Of a DNA stretch of 31,920 nt, positions 1 through 6,771 are shown one piece after another (position 1 is the stretch's first letter; each line of letters starts with the position of its first letter). Location: positions 1-31,920 of the forward strand of contig CAYSRC010000027.1 of the NCBI GenBank assembly GCA_964433495.1. The letters are read 5' to 3'. This stretch comes from CAYSRC01 sp964433495. Its GTDB lineage: Bacteria > Bacillota > Clostridia > Oscillospirales > Ruminococcaceae. The notes below the pieces were generated by a model. The model searched no databases, was not told the origin of the DNA, and saw only the letters and a list, made by a program, of their open reading frames with translations. The translations under genes and the position numbers were made by a program.

Positions 1-165
1 GGGGGGCTTGGGATGCAGCAAGACCATGGGGCGGTTCGCGCGCCGTACCGATTGCGCGCGGCAGGGGGCTTGGCTCACGGCAGTTTTCGGCTCTCCCCCC
101 TTGCATACGTCTCACATACGGCGCCGCGCCGTATCGGTTGCGCGCGGCAGGAGGCCGGCAGGTCG
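1..165. repeat. Intergenic repeat block R1 (cut by window start)
   Basis: Non-coding stretch before the MFS gene. Bases 1-31 resemble 6667-6705 (a run of G, then CTT, then a GCAAGACC(A/G)TG core). It also holds two local direct copies of one segment, around 37-70 and 125-154, both built on the core CGCGCCGTA(C/T)CG(A/G)TTGCG followed by CGCGGCAGG. The same core, with a TTCGGTAAGGGAGCC continuation, recurs at about 28229-28262 and, reversed, near 6729-6745. I read this as one member of a modular intergenic repeat family found at five places in the window. Open frames across it look like chance. Confidence 0.6.
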
Positions 166-209
166 CCTTTTTAATCCAAAAATATCCGTTACAACGGGAG
201 GTCTTGATC

Positions 210-1412
210 TTGTCTTTAAAACGAAACCCCAACCTGCGGCTCGTGTTCTCGATCATGGAGGGCGGATTTTGGATCATGGTGTTTTTCACCGAGGGTCTCT
301 TCGCCTCCTTCTTAAGCGACTTTGGGTACGGCGACGCGTTCATCGGGCTCTCGACCATGTCGGCGGGCATCGCCGCGATGATCCTCAACCCTGTCTGCGG
401 CTACCTTGTGGACAAATACCGCAACTGCCGCCTCATGCTGCTGCTTTTGAGCGGCACGATCGCGCTGATGACCCCGTTTTTCTTCGCGTTCAGCGGCAGC
501 AGCGCGATGATGATCGCCTATTCACTCACGGCGATGAGCTCGGTCAAGACCTGCATGGGGATGCTCGACTCGTGGATAAGCAAGCTGTCCCGCGAGATGC
601 CGGGCGCGTTTGACTACGGCAGGCTGAGAAGCGTCGGCTCGATATCCTACGCCGTCGCGGCGGCCGTGTTCGGCTGGGTGCTGGCGCAGCTCGGTAACGC
701 GGCCTCGTGGTGGATCATGCTGATCGTCTGGGCCGCGGTCGCGGTGTGCGCCTGTATCGCGCCCAACCCCTCGGGCGGCGAGCAGACCGATGACGTCCGC
801 CTGCGCTATGCCGCCGCCGAGCTGTTCAAGACCCGCGACTACACGATATTGCTGGCGTGCGGGTTTTTGACCGCCGTCACGAGCTCGTCGAGCTTCACCT
901 TCTTCCCGCGGGTGATCCGCGAGCTCGGCGGGGACGTGGGCGACGTCGGCCTCGCGTACTTCATCCTCGCGCTGTTTGAGTCGTTTGTCATCATGAACTT
1001 TTCAAAGATATCCGAGAAGATCGGCACGAGCTGCGCGCTCGGCATCGGCATGCTGGGCTACGGCGTCAAAAACATCGCGTTTGCGCTGTGCCCCAACCTC
1101 GCGCTCGCCTACGTCTGCTGCTCGCTTCAGATGGTCTCCTTCGCGCTCGTCGTGCCGGGGGCCGTCGCCTACATAAACGAAAAGATATCCCGCACCTACG
1201 TCGCAAGCGCGCTTGTCATGTATCAGGCGCTCTGCCAAAGCCTTGCGCAGATCATCGCAAGCCCGTTTATCGGCGCGGTGAGCGAGCGGTACGGCGTCAA
1301 GCCGATGATGGCCGCGTTCGGCCTGCCCGCCCTGCTGGGCGGCGCGGCGTTTCTTGTCTTTTCGGCGCGGCGCTCAAGGCGCGCGCCCAAGCCCGGGGAG
1401 GCCGGGCGGTGA
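210..1412 (+). CDS. MFS transporter, LacY/MFS_1-like
   Basis: Integral membrane secondary transporter of the major facilitator superfamily, about 400 residues and about 12 hydrophobic segments. The first begins near the N-terminus (LRLVFSIMEGGFWIMVFF). After the central loop there is an RLRSVGSISYAVAAAVFG stretch of the kind seen in the MFS_1-like (oligosaccharide or nucleoside:H+ symporter) branch. The frame is open upstream to an ATG at 138, but that extension lies in repeat sequence and is not hydrophobic. A GGGAGG ribosome binding site at 196-201 sits about 8 nt before a TTG at 210, so I choose the TTG. The substrate cannot be read from the sequence. The gene stands alone on the plus strand and is followed by two hairpins, the second a good terminator. 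Confidence 0.8.
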   Translation: MSLKRNPNLRLVFSIMEGGFWIMVFFTEGLFASFLSDFGYGDAFIGLSTMSAGIAAMILNPVCGYLVDKYRNCRLMLLLLSGTIALMTPFFFAFSGSSAMMIAYSLTAMSSVKTCMGMLDSWISKLSREMPGAFDYGRLRSVGSISYAVAAAVFGWVLAQLGNAASWWIMLIVWAAVAVCACIAPNPSGGEQTDDVRLRYAAAELFKTRDYTILLACGFLTAVTSSSSFTFFPRVIRELGGDVGDVGLAYFILALFESFVIMNFSKISEKIGTSCALGIGMLGYGVKNIAFALCPNLALAYVCCSLQMVSFALVVPGAVAYINEKISRTYVASALVMYQALCQSLAQIIASPFIGAVSERYGVKPMMAAFGLPALLGGAAFLVFSARRSRRAPKPGEAGR

Positions 1413-1468
1413 TTTCCCCGCCGGGCCGTCGGCACCCCCGCAGGCCTTCGGCCGATGGTTTATCAACG

Positions 1469-1511
1469 CCCCGTCTCCGACACGTGAAAGCCGTCTGTGT
1501 CGGGGACGGGG
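1469..1511 (+). terminator. Long hairpin after the MFS gene
   Basis: A 15-bp stem starts with CCCCGTC at 1469 and closes with GACGGGG ending at 1511; the loop is 13 nt. One pair is a U-G wobble only when the plus strand is transcribed, and becomes an A-C mismatch on the minus strand, so the structure seems made for plus-strand RNA. There is no U-tract, so it may protect the mRNA 3' end rather than terminate. Confidence 0.45.
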
Positions 1512-1576
1512 TGCTGTCGTTTGCTTCGAGCCTTTCTGTCAACGGGAATCCTGCCCCGCCGCAGTACCGCATAAAA

Positions 1577-1622
1577 CACCCCGTCCGCCGCGTTCACGCG
1601 CAGGGGACGGGGCTTTGTTTTT
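1577..1622 (+). terminator. Rho-independent terminator of the MFS gene
   Basis: Stem CCCCGTCC (1579-1586) pairs with GGACGGGG (1605-1612), with a short GCG/CGC element in the loop, followed by CTTTGTTTTT. It lies about 165 nt after the MFS stop and repeats the CCCCGTC/GACGGGG arms of the preceding hairpin. Confidence 0.7.
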
Positions 1623-1745
1623 GCCGCTGCCGCGTTATTTGTATTTTTTAAGATATGATATCTCGCAAAGCATGCCTCTGTGTCCGATGTCGCCCGCGTG
1701 CAGGGCGGTCATTTTCGGGGCTGCGCCGCTCTTCGGCGGCGGGCG

Positions 1746-2351
1746 TCACTCGGTCTCGCTGTCCTCGCCGAACAGCTCCCTGAACCACTCCTCGAGCTTA
1801 AAGCGCACGGCGTACCGCTCGCCGCCCAGCACCACGGTGCGCTCCTGCTCGGAGTATTCCTCGAGGGCGTCCTCGCTCGACGAGGCGATGCACAGCGCGG
1901 GATAGAGCACGCACCACCAATTCTTTCCCTCTCCCTTCCCGAGCGTCACCCGCAGCGCGGTGTACACCCCCGACGGAAGCGTCACCTCGCCGTAGCTTCT
2001 CGCGTCAAAGTACATCCGCTTCAGCTCGGCGCGTGCGCGGTATTCAAAGCCCTCGGCCGCGAGCACCGCGTTCGCCGCGCGCTCGATCTCGGGCAGCGCC
2101 GCGCCCGCCCGTTGCACCGCGCCGTCATAGCCGCCCGCCCCCGCAAAAAGGTCGGCACACACCCCGACCACGGCGTCGCGCACCTCGAGCTTCACCGCCT
2201 GGTCCCGCTCGCTGTCCGAGTCGGCGACGACGTGCAGCCGCAGGGTGTCCCCCCGCACCTCGCTGCACGCCGACGCAAACGGCAGCCCCGCAAACAGCGC
2301 CGCCGCGCTGAGCACAAGGCCGAGGAAAAGGGATATCTCAAGCTTTTTCAT
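1746..2351 (-). CDS. spoIIR: Stage II sporulation protein R
   Basis: Secreted forespore signalling protein that, in Bacillus and Clostridia, triggers SpoIIGA to cleave pro-sigma-E in the mother cell. The product is 201 residues, normal for the family. It has an N-terminal signal/anchor segment (MKKLEISLFLGLVLSAAALF), then the family landmarks RLHVVADSDSERDQAVKLEV, LPSGVYTALRVTLGKG and GKNWWCVLYPALC. I start at the ATG at 2351 because an AAGGCGGAA ribosome binding site lies just upstream and a signal peptide follows; the frame stays open to 2624, but that part is low-complexity and overlaps the ispE fragment. A stem-loop separates it from ispE, so it is probably transcribed on its own. Sigma-F control is expected from family knowledge, but I could not pick out a convincing sigma-F promoter. 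Confidence 0.93.
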   Translation of the reverse strand: MKKLEISLFLGLVLSAAALFAGLPFASACSEVRGDTLRLHVVADSDSERDQAVKLEVRDAVVGVCADLFAGAGGYDGAVQRAGAALPEIERAANAVLAAEGFEYRARAELKRMYFDARSYGEVTLPSGVYTALRVTLGKGEGKNWWCVLYPALCIASSSEDALEEYSEQERTVVLGGERYAVRFKLEEWFRELFGEDSETE

Positions 2352-2494
2352 ATGTTCCGCCTTTTTGTGCCGCTCTCGCGCGGCGCATTTTTTGTTCCCG
2401 CAGGATCCGGGCCGTCGGGCCCGCGTCCCGCACAGAGAGCATTGACAGCAAAAAGGAAAAATATTCCGTCGCGGCGCAATTCTTTCGTTCCCGC

Positions 2495-2556
2495 GCGCCG
2501 CCGCCCGAAAGATCGCACAGACCGTACACGGCCCCGCCCCCCCGCGAGCGCCGCGG
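2495..2556 (-). pseudogene. Decayed fragment of the ispE 3' region
   Basis: On the minus strand this stretch can be aligned with the functional ispE segment at about 2759-2822. The shared core encodes VYGLFDLSGGG in IspE and VYGLCDLSGGG here. In that core three codon differences are synonymous (GGC/GGT, GAC/GAT, CTC/CTT) and one codon changes Phe to Cys. Upstream the match continues through the GCGGCGCT and GCGGGGC blocks of the AALTGSGAA region but with small indels that break the frame. Beyond it the similarity is lost on both sides. It looks like a relic of a second, diverged ispE 3' end between ispE and spoIIR. Confidence 0.6.
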
Positions 2557-2597
2557 AACCTCTCTCCGCCCCCGAGGCGCAGCATCCTTAAAACAGA

Positions 2598-2647
2598 GGA
2601 CAAGCGCCCCCTGCGTCTGCCCAAGGCAGACCCGGAGGCGCTTGTCC
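2598..2647 (-). terminator. Two-tier stem-loop after ispE
   Basis: An 11-bp outer stem (GGACAAGCGCC at 2598-2608 with its complement at 2637-2647) encloses a 7-bp inner stem (2615-2621 with 2625-2631, loop CAA). On the minus strand it lies 26 nt after the ispE stop and is followed by CTGTTTTAAGG, a weak U-tract. It probably ends the lrp-to-ispE operon. Confidence 0.65.
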
Positions 2648-2673
2648 TGTGTTTTGCACTTCGTTAAAGCACC

Positions 2674-3552
2674 TTATCCTTCCGATACGACCTCCACGCC
2701 TCTCGGCCTCGCAAGCGCCGCATAGCTGCGGCAGCCGTCGCACGCCACCTCGGGCAGCGCACCGCCGCCCGAGAGGTCAAACAGGCCGTACACCGCCGCC
2801 CCGCTGCCCGTCAGCGCCGCGCCGAGCGCCCCGCTTTGCAGCAGCGCCTCCTTAAGCCTCGCGGTGACGGGGTCGTCCCGCGAGGTCTCAAAAACATTCT
2901 TTATTTCGCGCGCGAGCGTCTCTGCGTCGCCCCCGGCAAGGGCCCTCTCGACGGCGTCGCAGTCGGGCCTCGCAAACCCGCTTGCCCCGTCGAGCCTGCG
3001 GAACGCCTCGGCGGTCGAGCGGCCGCCCTGCGGCATGAGGATGACGAAGCCGAGCTTGCAGCCGTTGGGGACGGGCCGCAGCACCTCGCCTATCCCGCCG
3101 ACCCACATGGCGCCGCCCGTCGCGCAAAAGGGGACGTCCGCGCCGACCGATTCGGCCGCGCCGAGCAGCGCGCCCTCGCCGACGTCGAGCGAAAACAGCC
3201 GTGTGAGCCCGCGCAGCACCGCCGCCGCGTCGGCCGAGCCCCCGCCGAGTCCGGCCTCGGACGGGATGCGCTTTTTGAGGGTGATGTCGCAGCCAAACTC
3301 CCCCCTGCCCGTCGCGCGGGCAAGGGCGCGCGACGCCCGCACGGCGAGGTTGTTTTCGGCGCCGTGCACGGGCGCGCCCTTTTCATCCAAAAGCCTTGTC
3401 GCGCCGAGGCCGTTCGCCGCTATCCGCACCTCGTCGCACAGCGAGACCGACAGGTTGACCATGTCCATGACATGGTACCCGTCCGCCCTCTTGCCCGTCA
3501 CGTCGAGCGCAAGGTTGAGCTTTGCGTTTGCCCTTAAGACGATCTCTCTCAT
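2674..3552 (-). CDS. ispE: 4-diphosphocytidyl-2-C-methyl-D-erythritol kinase
   Basis: GHMP-family cytoplasmic kinase that phosphorylates the 2-OH of CDP-methylerythritol with ATP, the fourth step of the MEP pathway to isopentenyl diphosphate. The product is 292 residues, the usual size. Visible motifs are the substrate-site NAKLNL near residues 9-14, the glycine-rich ATP loop PSEAGLGGGSADAAA (about 97-111), GADVPF with the expected catalytic Asp near 139, and ALTGSGAAVYGLF near the C-terminus. The ATG at 3552 overlaps the TGA of the upstream DUF362 gene (ATGA), so the two are translationally coupled, and there is no reason to use the upstream in-frame ATG. It is the last gene of the lrp operon, an unusual setting for ispE, which in many Firmicutes sits near purR/spoVG. 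Confidence 0.96.
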   Translation of the reverse strand: MREIVLRANAKLNLALDVTGKRADGYHVMDMVNLSVSLCDEVRIAANGLGATRLLDEKGAPVHGAENNLAVRASRALARATGRGEFGCDITLKKRIPSEAGLGGGSADAAAVLRGLTRLFSLDVGEGALLGAAESVGADVPFCATGGAMWVGGIGEVLRPVPNGCKLGFVILMPQGGRSTAEAFRRLDGASGFARPDCDAVERALAGGDAETLAREIKNVFETSRDDPVTARLKEALLQSGALGAALTGSGAAVYGLFDLSGGGALPEVACDGCRSYAALARPRGVEVVSEG

Positions 3553-4694
3553 TTGAGCACCCTGAAAACCGCGCTGTGTTTTATGTCGATCGCCCGCTCG
3601 GGGCACACCTCATGGCAGCAAAAGCAGCGGATGCACCTGTCCTTGCGGATCGCCGCCTTGCGGCCTGTTATCTCGATCGTCTTCTGCGGGCATATCTCGG
3701 CGCACCTGCCGCAGCCGACGCAGTCGGCTGTCCTGACGACGGGCCGCGGGGCGACCGCGTGCAGGAACCGCTTCCACAGGGGCTGCAAAAATCCCGGGGC
3801 GTAGCCGGTGAGGTCGGTCTTGACCGTCTCGGGGCGTGCAAAACGCACCGGGGTGTCGAGCAGCCCCCTGTCGCCGACGACCTCGATGTCCTTTGCGTCT
3901 GCGGGGGCGCTCCCCCGCTCGATCGAGCGTTTTACCGTCAGCGCCTCATCCGGCGAAAAGCCCACGTATTCGCACAGCACGCGGTCGACAAGAAACGGGT
4001 CCTCGCCCGCGGCGAGCACCCCGGCCTCGCGCGGCGTGCCGCCCGACGGGCCGTTGCCCTCCATGCCCACGATGCCGTCCACGACGGTAAAGGCGGGCTT
4101 TACGGTGTCGCACAGCGCGCAGAGCATCTCGCAAAAGCCGTCGCGGTCGGGGTACTCGAGGTGTTTTTCCGACTTGTCGAGCCCCGGGATGACCCCGAAG
4201 CAGTTTTTGACGGCGCAGGTAAAGCCCGTCATGGCGTGCGTCTTGAGCTTTGCGATGTCGATGAGAACATCGCAGCGCTGCACCGCCTCGAGTATGTTGA
4301 ATTCGCGCCCCGCGGCGCCGCGGACGACCGAGCTTTTGAGGTCGAGCGAGAGGGAAACCCCCTCGTTTTCTGCGACCTCGGTCATGCCCGTCGCGTCGAA
4401 TATCCCCTTAAGCCTCGCCTCGGACGCAGGGCCGGAGGGGCTGTCGGCGACGGTGATGTCGGAAAACCCGCGCGACTTGAGCGCCCTTATCACCGCGGCG
4501 ACGACCGCGGGGTGGGTGGTCACCGCCTCGTCGGGCTTCGCCCGCATCAGCATGTTCACCTTTAAAAGAACCTTTGCCCTTCCGCCCTTCGCGTCAATCG
4601 GGGGGGCGCACAGCCGGAAGAGCTGCTCGACCGCCGCGTCCACCTCGTCCCGGCGGTAGCTGCCGCACGCCTTGATCGCAACGGTATCCCTCAC
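3549..4694 (-). CDS. DUF362 protein with C-terminal 2[4Fe-4S] ferredoxin domain
   Basis: A 381-residue protein. Residues 1 to about 300 match the DUF362 family (landmarks LLKVNMLMRAKPDEAVTTHP, VADSPSG, IDIAKLKTHAMTGFTCAVKN and GMEGNGPSGGTP). The C-terminus carries two classical ferredoxin clusters, Cys325/328/331/335 and Cys354/357/360/364, each with a CP at the end. It is presumably a cytoplasmic electron-transfer or Fe-S protein; the substrate or partner is unknown. I start at the GTG at 4694: its GTGA overlaps the stop of the aminotransferase and AAAGGAG lies about 8 nt upstream. The frame is open to 4793, but that part overlaps the aminotransferase. Its stop overlaps the ispE start. Being between an aminotransferase and an isoprenoid kinase suggests co-expression but does not reveal the role. 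Confidence 0.88.
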   Translation of the reverse strand: MRDTVAIKACGSYRRDEVDAAVEQLFRLCAPPIDAKGGRAKVLLKVNMLMRAKPDEAVTTHPAVVAAVIRALKSRGFSDITVADSPSGPASEARLKGIFDATGMTEVAENEGVSLSLDLKSSVVRGAAGREFNILEAVQRCDVLIDIAKLKTHAMTGFTCAVKNCFGVIPGLDKSEKHLEYPDRDGFCEMLCALCDTVKPAFTVVDGIVGMEGNGPSGGTPREAGVLAAGEDPFLVDRVLCEYVGFSPDEALTVKRSIERGSAPADAKDIEVVGDRGLLDTPVRFARPETVKTDLTGYAPGFLQPLWKRFLHAVAPRPVVRTADCVGCGRCAEICPQKTIEITGRKAAIRKDRCIRCFCCHEVCPERAIDIKHSAVFRVLK

Positions 4695-5869
4695 CCTTTG
4701 AGCTCCTTTACAAACTCCTCTATTCGCTTCATCGCCTCGACAAGGTGCCTGACCGAATAGCAGTAGGACACCCGGATAAACCCTTCGCCGCACGCGCCGA
4801 ACGCGTCGCCCGGGACGACCGCCACGCGCTTGCCGTACAGCAGCTTTTCGCAGAAGTCGAGCGAGCTGAGGCCCGTGCTCTTGATGGACGGGAAGATGTA
4901 AAACGCGCCCTCGGGCTCAAAGCAGGTCAGGCCCATGCGGTTGAAGCCGTCGGTCACCAGCCTGCGGCGCATGTTGTACTCGGTCGCCATCATCTCGATG
5001 GACTCGTCGCACTCGCGCATTGCGACGATCGCGGCGTACTGCGAGGTCGTCGGCGCGCACATCAGCGCGAACTGGTGCAGCTTTATCATCTGCGCAATGA
5101 GCGGCGCGGGTCCGCACAGGTACCCGAGACGCCAGCCCGTCATGGCGTACGCCTTTGAAAAGCCGTTCACGACGACGGTGCGCTCCCACATGTCGCGGCT
5201 TATCGCCGCGGGCGACACGTGCTTGCGGCTGCCGTAGGTGAGCTCGGCGTAGATCTCGTCGGACAGTACCGCGATGTTGGTGCCCTTAAGCACCTCGGCT
5301 ATCTCCTCGAGGTGCTCTCGCCGCATCACGGCGCCGGTGGGGTTGTTGGGGAAGGGCAGCACAAGCAGCTTTGTGCGCTCGGTTATCGCGGCGCGCAGCT
5401 CGTCGGCCGTGAGCCTAAAGCCGTTTTCGGGCTTTGTCGCGACCTCGACCACCTTTGCGCCGCACATCTTTGCGATGGGGTCGTAGGCGACAAAGCATGG
5501 TGTGGGCAGGATCATCTCGTCGCCCGGCGCGAGAACGGCGCGGCAGCACAGGTCGATGCCCTCCGAGCCGCCCACCGTCACAAAGACCTCGTCCGCGGGA
5601 TTGTACTCGAGCCCGAAGCGGCGCTTTTGATAGTCGGAAATCTCGTCGCGCAGCTCGCTTAAGCCCGCGTTCGCGGTGTACCAGGTGCGCCCCTTTTCAA
5701 GCGACTTTATGCCCGCCTCGCGGATCTTCCAGGGCGTCGCAAAGTCGGGCTCGCCCACGCCGAGCGAGATGCAGTCCTCCATCTCGGCGGCGATGCCGAA
5801 AAAACGGCGGATACCCGACGGCTTGAGCTGCTGTATGCTCTCGTTGAGCATGGTTGAATAGTCTATCAC
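4691..5869 (-). CDS. PLP-dependent class I/II aminotransferase (PatA/AspC-like)
   Basis: Cytoplasmic fold-type I aminotransferase of 392 residues, moving the amino group from an amino acid to a 2-oxoacid. Key residues are visible: the NNPTG block (N175-G179), the PLP pyridine-binding Asp204 in SDEIY, the Schiff-base Lys239 in SKAYAMTGWRLGY, and the carboxylate-binding Arg366 in FIRVSYC. It starts at a GTG at 5869 whose GTGA overlaps the stop of the Lrp regulator, and its own stop overlaps the next GTG. The later ATG at 5851 has no ribosome binding site. The family includes PatA and aspartate or aromatic aminotransferases; substrate specificity is not readable. The upstream Lrp-type regulator is probably its amino-acid-responsive controller. 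Confidence 0.92.
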   Translation of the reverse strand: MIDYSTMLNESIQQLKPSGIRRFFGIAAEMEDCISLGVGEPDFATPWKIREAGIKSLEKGRTWYTANAGLSELRDEISDYQKRRFGLEYNPADEVFVTVGGSEGIDLCCRAVLAPGDEMILPTPCFVAYDPIAKMCGAKVVEVATKPENGFRLTADELRAAITERTKLLVLPFPNNPTGAVMRREHLEEIAEVLKGTNIAVLSDEIYAELTYGSRKHVSPAAISRDMWERTVVVNGFSKAYAMTGWRLGYLCGPAPLIAQMIKLHQFALMCAPTTSQYAAIVAMRECDESIEMMATEYNMRRRLVTDGFNRMGLTCFEPEGAFYIFPSIKSTGLSSLDFCEKLLYGKRVAVVPGDAFGACGEGFIRVSYCYSVRHLVEAMKRIEEFVKELKG

Positions 5870-6345
5870 AGCGATGCAAAGCCCCTTTCGTCCCTGTCGC
5901 TATCAGAAAACATGATGTTGTTCTGCTTGTACACCTTGAGTACAAAGTGGGTCGCGGTGGAAAGCACCGACTCCATGGGGGACAGCCTTCTTGCGACAAA
6001 GAGTGCGATGTCCTTAAAGCTCTTGCCGTGGATGGTGATCGAGAGGTCGTACCCGCCCGACATGAGGTAGAGGTTCTCGACCTCGGGCAGGCTCGCGATG
6101 GCCCTTGCGCACTCGTCGAAGCCGAAGTCCCTTTTGGGCGATATCTTGAGCTCGATGACGCCCGAGATGAGGTCGCTTCCCGCCTTTTCCCAGTTGATGA
6201 CGGTGCGGTAGCCCGCGATGACGCCCTCCTTCTCATAGCCGTCCATGCGCTCGGCGACCTCCTGCTCGGTCATGCCGGTGAGGCTTGCGAGCTGTTCGAG
6301 CGAAAGCCGCGCGTTGTCGGCGAGCAGGGTCAACAGCTTATCCAT
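5866..6345 (-). CDS. Lrp/AsnC family transcriptional regulator
   Basis: A 159-residue DNA-binding regulator. The N-terminal helix-turn-helix covers about residues 1-50 (MDKLLTLLADNARLSLEQLA then MTEQEVAERM), followed by the INWEKAG linker and a C-terminal RAM/Lrp effector domain with a GGYDLSITI strand near residues 96-104. Lrp-family proteins bind amino acids and form dimers to octamers on DNA. The ATG at 6345 is preceded by AAGGAGGA at good distance. It is the first gene of the coupled operon, so it probably senses the substrate or product of the aminotransferase encoded next to it, and likely regulates its own promoter at 6380-6408. The specific ligand cannot be inferred. Confidence 0.92.
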   Translation of the reverse strand: MDKLLTLLADNARLSLEQLASLTGMTEQEVAERMDGYEKEGVIAGYRTVINWEKAGSDLISGVIELKISPKRDFGFDECARAIASLPEVENLYLMSGGYDLSITIHGKSFKDIALFVARRLSPMESVLSTATHFVLKVYKQNNIMFSDSDRDERGFASL

Positions 6346-6379
6346 AAAAGCGTCCTCCTTCAGAAATATGTTTCCGCAA

Positions 6380-6408
6380 ATTATAGCACAACGGGGTCAA
6401 AAATGCAA
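6380..6408 (-). promoter_or_regulatory. Sigma-A-type promoter of the lrp operon
   Basis: On the minus strand, TTGCAT (6408-6403), a 17-nt spacer and a perfect TATAAT (6385-6380), ending 34 nt before the lrp ATG. A perfect -10 with standard spacing in otherwise GC-rich sequence makes this credible. Confidence 0.7.
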
Positions 6409-6419
6409 AAGCCCCCAAC

Positions 6420-6771
6420 AAGTATATGAAGCGTCCCGCGTGTTGTTCCGATTACGACGCGCATCTGCCGCGCGGAGCGACGGTGCGTAAGAGGAACGGA
6501 CGTTTGACATGGGGCCAACTCGCGGGATTAGCGAGCCGTGTCAGCGTCAGCCGACTGAGGGATTGTGCCGAAAAAGCCTTGTCGCTTGAACATGCTTTTT
6601 GTCGCAATCCCGGCTCATCGCTTGCAGTCTCGGTTCGTCAATCCCCGTCGCTTCGCGGCCCTCCCCCCTTACACAAGGGGGGGCTTTGCAGAGCACGCGG
6701 CAAGACCGTGACTTTCGCCGCCCTTCGGCTCCCTTACCGAACGCTGTCGAAACGGCGATCGGCGCACGCAT
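6420..6771. repeat. Intergenic repeat block R2
   Basis: No gene here. Three modules can be followed. Module B (about 6447-6555): GATTACGACGCGCATCTGCC, then GGAACGGACGTTTGACATG, then GTGTCAGCGTCAG. Module A (about 6555-6690): a CGACTGAGGGATTG start, an AAAAGCCTTGTCGCTTGAA / CTTTTTGTCGC segment, an AATCCC(C) block and a C-run/TTACACAA/G-run hairpin. Module C end (about 6723-6745): CCCTTCGGCTCCCTTACCGA. Module A is present, inverted and diverged, at about 28270-28410. The block lies between the stop of comM and the promoter of lrp, so it starts exactly at the comM 3' end; its C-run/G-run hairpin could help to terminate transcription. Confidence 0.75.

Noticed and set aside
138..209. N-terminal extension of the MFS gene from the ATG at 138
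   Set aside because: The extension lies in repeat sequence; the GGGAGG site and TTG at 210 give a normal MFS N-terminus.
1623..1745. AGATATGATATCT palindrome near 1651-1663 as the spoIIR terminator
   Set aside because: The stem is short and AT-rich and on the minus strand is followed by A residues, not a U-tract.
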